Positions 41,631 to 49,464 of a DNA stretch of 49,464 bases are shown here, piece by piece. The notes under the pieces were generated by a model. It did no database searches and was not told where the DNA came from. It saw only the letters and a list, made by a program, of their open reading frames with translations. The first letter of the stretch is position 1; every line of letters begins with the position of its first letter. The DNA lies in contig CAZPXF010000002.1 of the NCBI GenBank assembly GCA_964590945.1, positions 1 through 49,464 on the forward strand, read 5' to 3'. The stretch comes from CAZPXF01 sp964590945. Lineage in GTDB: Bacteria; Bacillota; Clostridia; Lachnospirales; Lachnospiraceae. The position numbers and the translations under genes were made by a program.

Positions 41631-43685
41631 TTAAATATCGAGTCCGGTTGTTGTTTCTCCTTTTTCTCTGGCCTCTCTCTCGCAGATCTCTTTAAATGTA
41701 TCGATGGCATCCTCGGAGCCCATCATCCAGAGAACGTCTCCCGCTTCAATTAATGTTGTGGCCGTCGGAAGCTCAAGGATCTTGCTGTAAGGAGTCTTAA
41801 GACCCACGATCATAAGATGGTAGCGATCCTGAATTCTCGACTCACGGATCAACTGATTGCAGAACGTATCCGTCGGCAAAACGCGATATTCAATACAGCT
41901 TAACGGCGACTGCTTCTCCGTATCTCCGTATCCCATGAAATCCTTCAGGGAAGATACGGAATACTTTCCGCCGACATTCTGATAATCACGGAATCTGTCG
42001 AGCGCCTTTGCAACGCCAACTGCAAATACACGGTCGCCGGCATACACATGAATGCTGCCTCCCGGTACCAGAATGATCTCTGTCTTTCTCTCAATTTTGA
42101 TAATAAATACGTTCTGTCTGCGTCCCCAGTAAAGTTCCATAAGCGTTTTGCCCGCGTATTCCGCATCTTTTGGAACTACGAAGGACATAACCTTGTAATC
42201 GCTCTCAAAGCTGTCCACAAATCCCGGCAAGGTGATCGTAGAATTTGATTCGGACATACTTGCAAAGAGAAAAGCAGCCCTTGTAAGTGTTGAATACTGT
42301 TTTCTTGCTCTGTAGTCTTTCAGATACAACGCTCCGCCTGCAACCATCCATCCTGCAAAGATGAGTATTGCAATTCCGCCCATGAACACCGGCTGTCCCG
42401 GTATGAATAAAAGGACAAACAATCCGGTCATACATATTGCTGCAAACCACGCCATAGGCAGACCGCCCGGAATCTTATAAGGCCGCTTGAGCGCCGGCTC
42501 TTTCTTTCTCAGGATGATCAATGAAAATGCCGTGATCATCCAGCTCGCCACATAGCCTGCGGCGGAGAAGCTCGTAAGTGAACCGATCAGGCCGCTTCCT
42601 AAAAACGGTCCGACCAGCGATGCTGCAAAACTGACCTTCAACGCATTGACCGGTGTTTTGTATACCGGATGCTGTTTCGACAGACTGAACGGCACGATAC
42701 TTACCCGCGCCATGGCCATAAGGATCTGCGAAGACGCCATCATAAAACCGTTCCAGGTAGTCAGCAGACCACAGACCGCGCCAAACAGGATCAATATGTA
42801 TATAACACGCCCCACCGCTCCAGGATAAAGCTCCCGGAACATGAGCGCCGCAGATGGATTGGAAAACTTAATGAATTCCTTCCACGGAAGAGCTCCGCCC
42901 AAAGTAAAGAGCAGCAATGCGTAAAAAATACAGGATAGCACTACGGTAATGATAACGGTTTTCCCTACCCCTTTGGTGTCGCCCCCGGCGCTCTCGATTC
43001 CCTGCGGAATCGTCTCAAATCCGGCAAGGAAGAATGGCACAGAGGCAAGGATCGAAGCCATACCGCCGAGAAATGAACTATGGCTTCCTGTTCCTGTATT
43101 TTCATAATATGGCTGCAAATTATGAATATCGAACTTGATCGCCGCGCAGATCATTGCAAGAATACCCGCCCCGACCAGCGCCATGCAGAGCACTTTCTGC
43201 AGGCTTGCAGACGATGCAACTCCTTTTCTGTTGATTGAATAAAGTACAATGGAAATAACCGTTCCAAGAATAATATGTCCTATGTAAATATCCGCCCCGG
43301 CCAGACTATATAGCGGCGCTCCTGTTTTCAGAACCGGGAAGACGATACTTAAAATATCTACTACGTAGATCGCTTCCCATGGAATGATCGTAATAAATGC
43401 TCCAAACGCCGCCCATCCCGAGAGAAAAGCGATGCGGTCTCCGAACGCCCGGAAAGCATAAGCCATACCTCCGCCGGATACCGGAAGCATCGTACAGAGC
43501 TCACAGTAACACAGCGCAACCGGCACCATGAGAATCATCGCCACAAGATATCCCGCTGCCGCCGGCAAAGGCCCGCCGCTGCTATTCATCCAGCTATTGA
43601 TTGAAACCGCCCAGCCTACGCCTACGATCGCGCCAAAACCGATGCAGAAAAAGTCTATAGCGGATACTCCCTTCTTTTTTTCCAT
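41631..43685 (-). CDS. APC-family amino acid permease with two C-terminal TrkA-C domains
   Basis: A 684-residue transporter. Residues 1-455 contain about twelve membrane segments in the APC pattern (GFGAIVGVGWAVSINSW, GGGMAYAFRAFGDRIAFLSGWAAFGA, PFFLAGFETIPQGIESAGGDTKGVG). The last 230 residues are soluble and carry two RCK_C-like domains (about 488-566, SDYKVMSFVVPKDAEYAGKT; about 588-670, IEYRVLPTDTFCNQLI ... GLKTPYSKI), which in K+ channels and transporters bind ligands. Probably imports an amino acid under control of a cytoplasmic ligand; neither is identified. Beside aminopeptidase P and a peptide transporter it fits peptide/amino-acid use. Confidence 0.92.
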   Translation of the reverse strand: MEKKKGVSAIDFFCIGFGAIVGVGWAVSINSWMNSSGGPLPAAAGYLVAMILMVPVALCYCELCTMLPVSGGGMAYAFRAFGDRIAFLSGWAAFGAFITIIPWEAIYVVDILSIVFPVLKTGAPLYSLAGADIYIGHIILGTVISIVLYSINRKGVASSASLQKVLCMALVGAGILAMICAAIKFDIHNLQPYYENTGTGSHSSFLGGMASILASVPFFLAGFETIPQGIESAGGDTKGVGKTVIITVVLSCIFYALLLFTLGGALPWKEFIKFSNPSAALMFRELYPGAVGRVIYILILFGAVCGLLTTWNGFMMASSQILMAMARVSIVPFSLSKQHPVYKTPVNALKVSFAASLVGPFLGSGLIGSLTSFSAAGYVASWMITAFSLIILRKKEPALKRPYKIPGGLPMAWFAAICMTGLFVLLFIPGQPVFMGGIAILIFAGWMVAGGALYLKDYRARKQYSTLTRAAFLFASMSESNSTITLPGFVDSFESDYKVMSFVVPKDAEYAGKTLMELYWGRRQNVFIIKIERKTEIILVPGGSIHVYAGDRVFAVGVAKALDRFRDYQNVGGKYSVSSLKDFMGYGDTEKQSPLSCIEYRVLPTDTFCNQLIRESRIQDRYHLMIVGLKTPYSKILELPTATTLIEAGDVLWMMGSEDAIDTFKEICEREAREKGETTTGLDI

Positions 43686-43744
43686 TTTCTTTCCCCCTGA
43701 TACTGTATTTTCATCTTTCTCTGATAATATGGATCCAAACTCAT

Positions 43745-43785
43745 AAAAAGCCGGGATACATCAAAAAACAATGATATATCCCAAC
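43745..43785 (-). terminator. Terminator after aminopeptidase P
   Basis: GGGATATATCA / TGATGTATCCC stem followed by GGCTTTTTATG on the minus strand, about 25 bases past the aminopeptidase stop. Confidence 0.75.
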
Positions 43786-43807
43786 TTTTTAATGATTCTT
43801 TTAAATT

Positions 43808-45595
43808 TTATACCGGTCTGGTATACTTTTTAAGCCATGCTTTCTCATCCTCATTCAAATATGGGGAAATGGTCTCATATACTTTCTTATGATAATCATT
43901 TAAAAGCTTTTTATCTTCTGCTGTCATGATCTCCGGATTAATTGCATCCAAATCCATAGGAATCAGTGTGATTGTATCGAAATACATAAACTGTCCATAC
44001 TCATTTTTCTCGCCCTTAAGGCAGAGAAGCTCATTTTCAAGGCGGATGCCATGGGAGCCTTCAATATATATTCCAGGTTCATCCGTGATCACCATACCCT
44101 CGTGCAGAACCTCCGTCTCGCCTTTACGATATTTCCATCGGAAACCGGCAGGACCCTCATGGATATTCAGAAGATAACCTACGCCATGTCCGGTTCCATG
44201 ATTGAAGTTCAGATTCCGATCCCAGAATGGCTTTCTGGAAAGAATATCAAGCACCATTCCCGTGCATCCTTCCAGGAACTTCGCGCTGCCGAGCTGAAGA
44301 TTACTGATCGCAACCAATGTAAAATCATCCTTCATGGTCTGCGAAACTTCTCCGAGCGCGTAGGTTCTTGTTACATCTGTAGAACCTTCGTAGAAACCTG
44401 CGCCGGTATCTGTAAGAAGAAAACCGCCTTCTTTCAGCTCTACGTCCGTCTCAGGAGTTGATGTATAGTGAACGATCGCACCATGTTCTCCGTAAGAAGA
44501 AATAGGCTCAAAGCTTGGCCGGATGAAATTCCCCATCTCAGCACGGAATTCGTCCAGTTTATCCGATGCGCTGATCTCTGTGATCTTCATCTTCCCTACG
44601 TTTTCTTTCAACCATTTCATAAATCTTACGTGGGCAACGCTGTCTTTGATCTGAGCCTTGCGGATATTTTCAATCTCAACCGGATTCTTAATAGCCTTCA
44701 TCAGAATTGACGGATTCCGCTCTTCTACCTTCTTCACAGTTTCAGGTATATTGTTATACAGCGCATAATTCAACTTATCCGGGTCAACCAGAACCGTTGT
44801 GCTCTCATCCAGCTTGCGGATATCCTCATAGATATCGTTATACGGATGAAGGTTGACATTATCCTCTGCTAACTGAGCTTTTATCTCATCGTTTAATTTT
44901 CTCTCATCGATGTAAAGCTCCATGCTGTCCATCGTGATAATGGCGTAGGATAAGATCAACGGGAAGAATTCGATATCGTCTCCACGGATATTAAGTATCC
45001 AGCAGATATCGTCAAGAGTCGTAAGCACATGTGCATTCGCTCCGGCTTTCTTCATCTCCTCGCGAACTCTCTTTAATTTGTCCGCCGCCGATTCTCCTGT
45101 ATACTCTATTCCAAGGGCAAATGCAGGCGCTGTCGACAATTCCGGGCGATCTGTCCATATACTGTCGATCAGATCCTCATGATATGAAATCTCCGCCTGT
45201 TTCTTCTTCGCAATATCCGCATATTCCTGTCCTTCTCCCACAGATACTGCCCGTCCATCAAATCCAAGAGTATCTCCCGGTTTCAATGTTTCTTCCAGAT
45301 ATTCTGTAAGCTCAGGTACTCCTGGTTCACCCATCTTCATAAGTTCTACCGTCGTACCCTTAAGCTGATCTGCAGCCTGTATAAAGTAACGTCCATCGGT
45401 CCAGAGCCGTGCTTCATCTTTTGTAATAACAGCCGTACCTGCCGATCCGGAAAAACCGGTAATATACTTTCTTGCTTTAAAATATTCTCCTACATATTCG
45501 CTCTGATGGAAATCAGCCGTCGGAACGATATAAACATCAACGCCTTTTTCTGCCATCTTTGCGCGCAGCTTTGTTAATCTCTCAGGAATACTCAT
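43808..45595 (-). CDS. pepP: Xaa-Pro aminopeptidase (M24B), long form
   Basis: Removes N-terminal residues preceding proline from peptides. The 595-residue protein has two creatinase-type N-terminal domains and a C-terminal pita-bread domain with the dinuclear metal ligands in LLTDTGAGFYEGSTDVTR (two Asp), HGTGHGVG (His), DEPGIYI (Glu) and LENE (Glu). The long eukaryote-like form is common in clostridia and Bacteroides. No signal peptide, so cytoplasmic, degrading peptides imported by the POT transporter encoded 43 bases upstream. GAGGTG precedes the start. Confidence 0.96.
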   Translation of the reverse strand: MSIPERLTKLRAKMAEKGVDVYIVPTADFHQSEYVGEYFKARKYITGFSGSAGTAVITKDEARLWTDGRYFIQAADQLKGTTVELMKMGEPGVPELTEYLEETLKPGDTLGFDGRAVSVGEGQEYADIAKKKQAEISYHEDLIDSIWTDRPELSTAPAFALGIEYTGESAADKLKRVREEMKKAGANAHVLTTLDDICWILNIRGDDIEFFPLILSYAIITMDSMELYIDERKLNDEIKAQLAEDNVNLHPYNDIYEDIRKLDESTTVLVDPDKLNYALYNNIPETVKKVEERNPSILMKAIKNPVEIENIRKAQIKDSVAHVRFMKWLKENVGKMKITEISASDKLDEFRAEMGNFIRPSFEPISSYGEHGAIVHYTSTPETDVELKEGGFLLTDTGAGFYEGSTDVTRTYALGEVSQTMKDDFTLVAISNLQLGSAKFLEGCTGMVLDILSRKPFWDRNLNFNHGTGHGVGYLLNIHEGPAGFRWKYRKGETEVLHEGMVITDEPGIYIEGSHGIRLENELLCLKGEKNEYGQFMYFDTITLIPMDLDAINPEIMTAEDKKLLNDYHKKVYETISPYLNEDEKAWLKKYTRPV

Positions 45596-45638
45596 TTTCT
45601 TTTACACCTCTTATCTAATTCATATATATGTAATCTGA

Positions 45639-47012
45639 TCATGCTTCTTCTTGATTTTCCACCAGTGCTGATAACGGCTTATCCAGGATAAGAAGGAGTA
45701 CGCAAACTACCGCAGCAATTACCGCAATGATAATGCATGCAACAATAAACTTTATCTCCCCGCCAAACAGTACGGTATAAACATATCCATATCCTTTGCC
45801 CGCGAAGAAAATAGCCAGTCCCCATACAGCCTGCATGGTCGTGTAAAGGCGGCTTGGCGCATACTTGCTGATAAACGAATTCCCCAGTGGAGAGAAGAAC
45901 ATCTCGCCCAGCGTAATCAGCAATGCAAAAATCAACAGCCACAGGCAGCTGATCTGTCCGTCGCCGCGAATGACGTCAAGAAAAGCAAAGAAAACATAAC
46001 TGATACCAAGAGTTCCGATACCCATCGCCGTCTTCTTATAGATACTCAGATCGCCCTGCGGTCTGCTGCTGAAGTAGTTCCATAATCTCGGTGTGACAAA
46101 TGCGCCAACTAATACACAGAACAATGCATTGGCTGCGTCAAACCATGTGAGAGGTACATTATAACCTGCAACTACCCAGTTCGCATTCTCTCCCCAGTAA
46201 TAATATACCGGCAGATATGCCAGATACCAGAATATCCAGAAAATGATAGCAAATGCAGATACAAGGATGATCGCTCCGATCCTCTTCTTCTCTGTGGAAG
46301 TATAAGGTATCTTTTCTACATTTTTCTGAGCCTTCTTTACCTCTGCCTCATGTGCAAGCTCTTCTGCCGTCTTCTCTTTCTTAAATGGTTTCTTACCAAC
46401 ATCTCCCATAAAACGGGTTCCAACAGTAAACCAGATCGCGCCTATGAACATCAGAACTGCTGCAACCTTGAAGCATGGTCTGTATCCCATGACATCGCCC
46501 TTCGCAAATACATCCTGATACAGGATACCTACCAGGAAAGGACCTGCAAATGCGCCGATATTAACCAGAGAATAACGGATGGAATATGCCGAGTCAAGCT
46601 GCTCTCTGTCCGTTACAACACGTCCGATAAGCGCTCCTGTCTTGTAGAATGCAAGGCCAAGGCAGATACACCAGATCATAGCATAAACCATTGCGCCGCT
46701 TGTTGCAATAGAACCAATGTAATATCCCACGCCGCAGAGCAGCATGCCGATAGGCGTCGTATATCTTGCGCCGACCAGACGGTCGCAGACAATCGAGCAC
46801 ACAATCGGAAGTCCGTAGGAAAATGCTGTCAGATTAGACTGCATTCCCGCTGCTGTCGTATCAGAAAGACCAAGTCCCCCCGTCGCTACGCTTGCCGCCA
46901 CAAATATCAACAGAATCGAACGTCCCAGATAATAAGCGAAACGTTCAAAAATCTCTGTCGTACTGCAGGCCCAGAACCCAAGCGGCAGCTTTTTTTTGTT
47001 TTGATTACTCAT
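45639..47012 (-). CDS. POT-family proton-dependent oligopeptide transporter
   Basis: A 457-residue membrane protein with about twelve membrane segments. The N-terminal STTEIFERFAYYLGRSILLIF matches the PTR2 ExxERFxYY proton-coupling motif (residues 19-27). The conserved FFSPLGNSFISKYAP late in the protein fits the family. Imports di- and tripeptides driven by protons. ATG at 47012 follows GGAGGT; the longer frame to 47090 has no such site. Probably co-transcribed with pepP from the promoter at 47116-47144. Confidence 0.93.
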   Translation of the reverse strand: MSNQNKKKLPLGFWACSTTEIFERFAYYLGRSILLIFVAASVATGGLGLSDTTAAGMQSNLTAFSYGLPIVCSIVCDRLVGARYTTPIGMLLCGVGYYIGSIATSGAMVYAMIWCICLGLAFYKTGALIGRVVTDREQLDSAYSIRYSLVNIGAFAGPFLVGILYQDVFAKGDVMGYRPCFKVAAVLMFIGAIWFTVGTRFMGDVGKKPFKKEKTAEELAHEAEVKKAQKNVEKIPYTSTEKKRIGAIILVSAFAIIFWIFWYLAYLPVYYYWGENANWVVAGYNVPLTWFDAANALFCVLVGAFVTPRLWNYFSSRPQGDLSIYKKTAMGIGTLGISYVFFAFLDVIRGDGQISCLWLLIFALLITLGEMFFSPLGNSFISKYAPSRLYTTMQAVWGLAIFFAGKGYGYVYTVLFGGEIKFIVACIIIAVIAAVVCVLLLILDKPLSALVENQEEA

Positions 47013-47314
47013 TTTTACCTCCTTTTGCCCTTTCAATGACAATGCATCAATTCCCCCTGATACAAATTCCAATTTGTGGAAATTGGGCAATAAAATAATA
47101 TTTTATTCGGTAATTACTGTACACCTTGCACCATGATATGTCAAGTTATTTTATTAATCCCCGTCTGCATGCTTATACGATCAACTTGTTTTTGTCAGCC
47201 TTCTTCGAAAGATAGTCAAAAGATAGAAATTTAATTCCTTTGTCTTGAGGTTATTTAATGCAATTTGAAGCTGCCGGAACGTTTCCACTGTTTGATAGCG
47301 GTCTTATTTATCTT
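47013..47314. other. Intergenic region between peptide transporter and Septu genes
   Basis: About 300 bases. The left part holds the transporter promoter; the right part (47145-47314) is AT-rich and shows no convincing gene, hairpin terminator or RNA motif, though it must end the Septu transcript. Confidence 0.5.
47116..47144 (-). promoter_or_regulatory. Promoter of the peptide transporter-pepP operon
   Basis: TTGACA (47139-47144), 17 bases, TACAGT (47116-47121) on the minus strand, about 100 bases before the transporter start. Confidence 0.7.
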
Positions 47315-47890
47315 TTACTCCATAGTATTTAAATACCATTTAATCACATTGTAAAACGCTGGCAACTCTCCCGTCTCCTGCTGCCCGTATATCATTTCTA
47401 TACTATTCTTGTCCAGGTTTCTAAGCTGCCTATATACAGCTTTTCTCGCTGTTTTTAATTCATAATCATTCAGATTCAAAAGAGAAATCGTATATGCATC
47501 TCCTTCTACAACACCATCCGGGTAGTAAGTAAATGTAGATTCACATTGTGGATCTAATGGCGATATAAACAACTTCTCATCAAACTCATTTCCCTTTCGA
47601 TTTCCGCAACTACTTTTTCGATTGCATGATGCTACTATATTATCATAATCTAATGATTTATGACTGACGCCATCCTTTGGATGTCTTGGTTCTATATGCT
47701 CATTATGTGCTTTCTCTCTGGTAACTCTTCCACAGCAATATGCGCATAGAAACTGTTGCTCTTTCACCAATTCTTCCCGAAGCTTTCCGTGAAACGGTAA
47801 AAATGCCTCTGCGTCATAATTTGCCTGTGGATTTTTTATTTTGAAATCTTTCAGCCATTGAGGTTCTTCATTCTTTTCAATATATATCAT
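47315..47890 (-). CDS. ptuB: HNH endonuclease, PtuB-like (TIGR02646-type) Septu component
   Basis: A 191-residue nuclease. The zinc/HNH core is C49AYC52CG, NEHIEPR (H65, E67), DYDNIVASCN (N84, C89) and SCGNRKG (C95), followed by FISPLDPQCE and the YYPDGVVEGD stretch, the pattern of HNH proteins paired with PtuA in Septu and in Ec78-type retrons. Its ATG overlaps the ATPase stop by four bases (ATGA). In Septu the nuclease acts with the PtuA ATPase against phage. No reverse transcriptase is present, so a retron is not supported. Naming rests on motifs and pairing. Confidence 0.82.
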   Translation of the reverse strand: MIYIEKNEEPQWLKDFKIKNPQANYDAEAFLPFHGKLREELVKEQQFLCAYCCGRVTREKAHNEHIEPRHPKDGVSHKSLDYDNIVASCNRKSSCGNRKGNEFDEKLFISPLDPQCESTFTYYPDGVVEGDAYTISLLNLNDYELKTARKAVYRQLRNLDKNSIEMIYGQQETGELPAFYNVIKWYLNTME

Positions 47891-49143
47891 TCCTTATGTC
47901 TCCTCATCAACTCCATTTGTGCTGTGATTACTTCTGAATAATTTTCACTTGTCATCTCAATAAGACGTCGAATCCGTTTGTCAGCTTTTTCATACTGTTT
48001 CTTATCAATTGCGGCATATATAGAATGAATCAGACTATCTGTCTCACCGTTTATTGATTTAACACCCATATATGTTTCCAGAATAGTATTCGCATCATAT
48101 CCGCTCCTTGACCTTGCATACTGTACCTCGTCTCCCTCAATATCAATCAGCCACAAATCATCCGATGAAGCAAATAGAATCGGTGCATGGGTAGCCACAA
48201 TGAACTGTACATTTGGAAATGTCTTCCGAAGAGCCGGCACCACATTCCATTGCCACTTCGGATGAAGATGCATATCCAATTCATCAATCAAAGCTACCCC
48301 TTTGGTCTGCACAATATCCTGCTTTTTCTCAGGATTAAGGACAGCCATTCGGTATGCAATATCAAAGGCCATCCATATCAGAGACTGGTATCCGGCACTC
48401 AATTGGTTAATAGGATGTATTTCCTCCTCCATACGGTACATCAGCTGTTCTTCCTGCTTATCATAGAACACCTCATGCCCCTCTGCCCCTTCCATATTGT
48501 CCATGAATCCGGCAACAGCCTTTTTTACAGCCTCGTATTCAGCAATTCTCTGTTCTTTCTGCCATGCGATCTGTTCCATCTTAACGCACCAGTTAAGTAG
48601 CAGCTTTATATTAGATGCCTCATAAAGTGCATCTATATATCCGGCAGTCCTGAAAAACGGTTTTCGAAATACATTTTCGGACTTTTCCTTTTTCTGCGAC
48701 CATACCCTACCCGCACTGAGATATACCAGCAACGGTAATTCTGCCTGTTTATCTCCCGCCATTTTTTCTGCTAATTTGCAGATATCACGGGGTTGAGTCG
48801 TACTTCTCGCAGCATTTATGCTGCTTTTTCCACGAATCCATTCGTATTTTTTATCATCTATAACCGCTGTTATAGCAACCGTAAGCGGCATTTTGTAGGA
48901 TTTATTGAAGGAACCATCGCCCACTTTTTCATATAATACTCTGACTTCATCGGAAGAGAAATGCCTTGTAGCCACCTCCGGGATTCCTGCGACAAATCCG
49001 CCTAATCCAACTGCAATCGCCTCTAATATTGAGGTTTTTCCGGTTCCGTTAATTCCTTTAATCAAATTAATTCCCGGTTTGAAATGAATTATTTGCTGTT
49101 CAATCCCCCTGAAATTTTTTATTTCTACATTTAATATTTGCAT
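47887..49143 (-). CDS. ptuA: SMC/OLD-like AAA ATPase, PtuA-like Septu component
   Basis: A 418-residue ATPase. The N-terminus MQILNVEIKNFRGIEQQIIHF is typical of AAA_21/SMC-like ATPases. Walker A GINGTGKTS (K36), ABC-type signature LSAGYQS (248-254), Walker B VALIDELDMHLHP (D287, E288) and H-loop ATHAPIL (H319) are all intact, so it should be active. AGGAGG precedes the ATG. It is coupled to the HNH nuclease gene by a 4-base overlap, the arrangement of Septu defence systems. It stands between a housekeeping transporter and tuf and looks more AT-rich than its neighbours, both consistent with acquisition as a defence module. Confidence 0.83.
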   Translation of the reverse strand: MQILNVEIKNFRGIEQQIIHFKPGINLIKGINGTGKTSILEAIAVGLGGFVAGIPEVATRHFSSDEVRVLYEKVGDGSFNKSYKMPLTVAITAVIDDKKYEWIRGKSSINAARSTTQPRDICKLAEKMAGDKQAELPLLVYLSAGRVWSQKKEKSENVFRKPFFRTAGYIDALYEASNIKLLLNWCVKMEQIAWQKEQRIAEYEAVKKAVAGFMDNMEGAEGHEVFYDKQEEQLMYRMEEEIHPINQLSAGYQSLIWMAFDIAYRMAVLNPEKKQDIVQTKGVALIDELDMHLHPKWQWNVVPALRKTFPNVQFIVATHAPILFASSDDLWLIDIEGDEVQYARSRSGYDANTILETYMGVKSINGETDSLIHSIYAAIDKKQYEKADKRIRRLIEMTSENYSEVITAQMELMRRHKE

Positions 49144-49206
49144 CCGATACCTCCTGGAATTCTATGTTAATAGCCACATCTTCCTGAAGCTATGACATCA
49201 GTTATT

Positions 49207-49215
49207 ATCATACCA
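49207..49215 (-). promoter_or_regulatory. Extended -10 promoter candidate for the Septu operon
   Basis: TGGTATGAT on the minus strand, TG one base before TATGAT (49207-49212), without a good -35. It lies about 65 bases before the PtuA ATG. Confidence 0.45.
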
Positions 49216-49361
49216 CAACTGCGTAATATACGCTATTGGATATCTCATTTTTACAGTATTTTATGGACTATCAGGATCAGATGCATGGCTCCGCCGCTTT
49301 GGAAAACGCGGGCGTATTCCTCCGGTTTGCATTGCCATACATTATTTCGTTTCAAGGCAAC

Positions 49362-49392
49362 AAAAAAGCTTCCGGGGAAACTCCCGGAAGCC
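49362..49392 (-). terminator. Terminator of tuf
   Basis: GGCTTCCGGGAG-TTT-CCCCGGAAGC type stem followed by TTTTTTG on the minus strand, 24 bases past the tuf stop. Confidence 0.93.
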
Positions 49393-49415
49393 TTGAAATT
49401 TTGTAATTCTATTGA

Positions 49416-49464
49416 TTACTCAACGATAGAAGCAACACGGCCTGATCCAACTGTACGTCCACCC
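49416..49464 (-). CDS. tuf: Elongation factor Tu, C-terminal end (partial)
   Basis: The last complete 15 codons and stop of a minus-strand gene read GGRTVGSGRVASIVE, the near-invariant end of EF-Tu in Firmicutes. The rest lies beyond the window. EF-Tu delivers aminoacyl-tRNA to the ribosome. Confidence 0.92.
   Translation of the reverse strand, partial: GGRTVGSGRVASIVE

Noticed and set aside
47145..47314. A gene remnant in the spacer after the HNH gene
   Set aside because: Only very short frames interrupted by stops; no similarity recognised.
47145..49361. A retron (reverse transcriptase plus msr/msd RNA) accompanying the PtuA/PtuB pair
   Set aside because: No reverse transcriptase frame with a YxDD motif and no long inverted-repeat RNA was found on either side within the window.

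Overview
The window looks like chromosome of a gut-type Lachnospiraceae (Clostridia, Firmicutes). Evidence: AGGAGG ribosome binding sites, many UlaE/ROK/ABC sugar genes, anaerobic oxidative-stress proteins (desulfoferrodoxin, rubrerythrin), a leucine T-box leader, DUF6110, DUF4340/GldG, CarD and Rrf2 proteins, and moderate G+C. No rRNA, tRNA, CRISPR array, prophage or insertion sequence was recognised. Most genes lie on the minus strand. I cannot name the species from this sequence.

Layout. 1-2 kb: divergent desulfoferrodoxin and a four-part flavoprotein-rubredoxin-rubrerythrin-rubredoxin fusion (superoxide and peroxide defence). 2-4 kb: leuA behind a T-box leader with a CUC specifier. 4-9.6 kb: HD hydrolase, a P1B-type ATPase with an unusual SCALK motif plus its DUF6110 partner, hisB with a sigma-like protein, and a CwlC-like amidase. 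9.7-13.6 kb: a four-gene GldA/F/G-like ABC system with a DUF4340 protein. 13.7-16.1 kb: three HAD phosphatases. 16.1-20.6 kb: a SorC-regulated kinase / 2-hydroxyacid dehydrogenase / class II aldolase operon ending in a remnant of a second FGGY kinase; its promoter is a perfect TTGACA-17-TATAAT with two identical dyad operators.

20.9-30.8 kb: a ROK regulator facing a sugar/polyol ABC transporter (binding protein, two permeases, two different ATPases), a zinc dehydrogenase closely resembling erythritol/L-threitol dehydrogenase, and separate DhaK and DhaL subunits. Read with the neighbouring EryA-like kinase and SorC regulator, 16-31 kb is best explained as a polyol (possibly tetritol) uptake and catabolism island. 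The expected isomerases and a DhaM phosphodonor are absent from the window.

31-40.9 kb: DUF624 membrane protein, phosphohexomutase, an L-ribulose-5-P 3-/4-epimerase pair, murI behind two tandem Rrf2 regulators, CarD, and amino-acid enzymes (dipeptidase, threonine aldolase, aminotransferase). 41-47 kb: a small Cys-rich unknown, an amino-acid permease with C-terminal TrkA-C domains, Xaa-Pro aminopeptidase and a POT peptide transporter, forming a peptide-use block. 47.3-49.1 kb: a two-gene ATPase + HNH nuclease pair of Septu (PtuA/PtuB) type, inserted just downstream of tuf, whose last 15 codons close the window.
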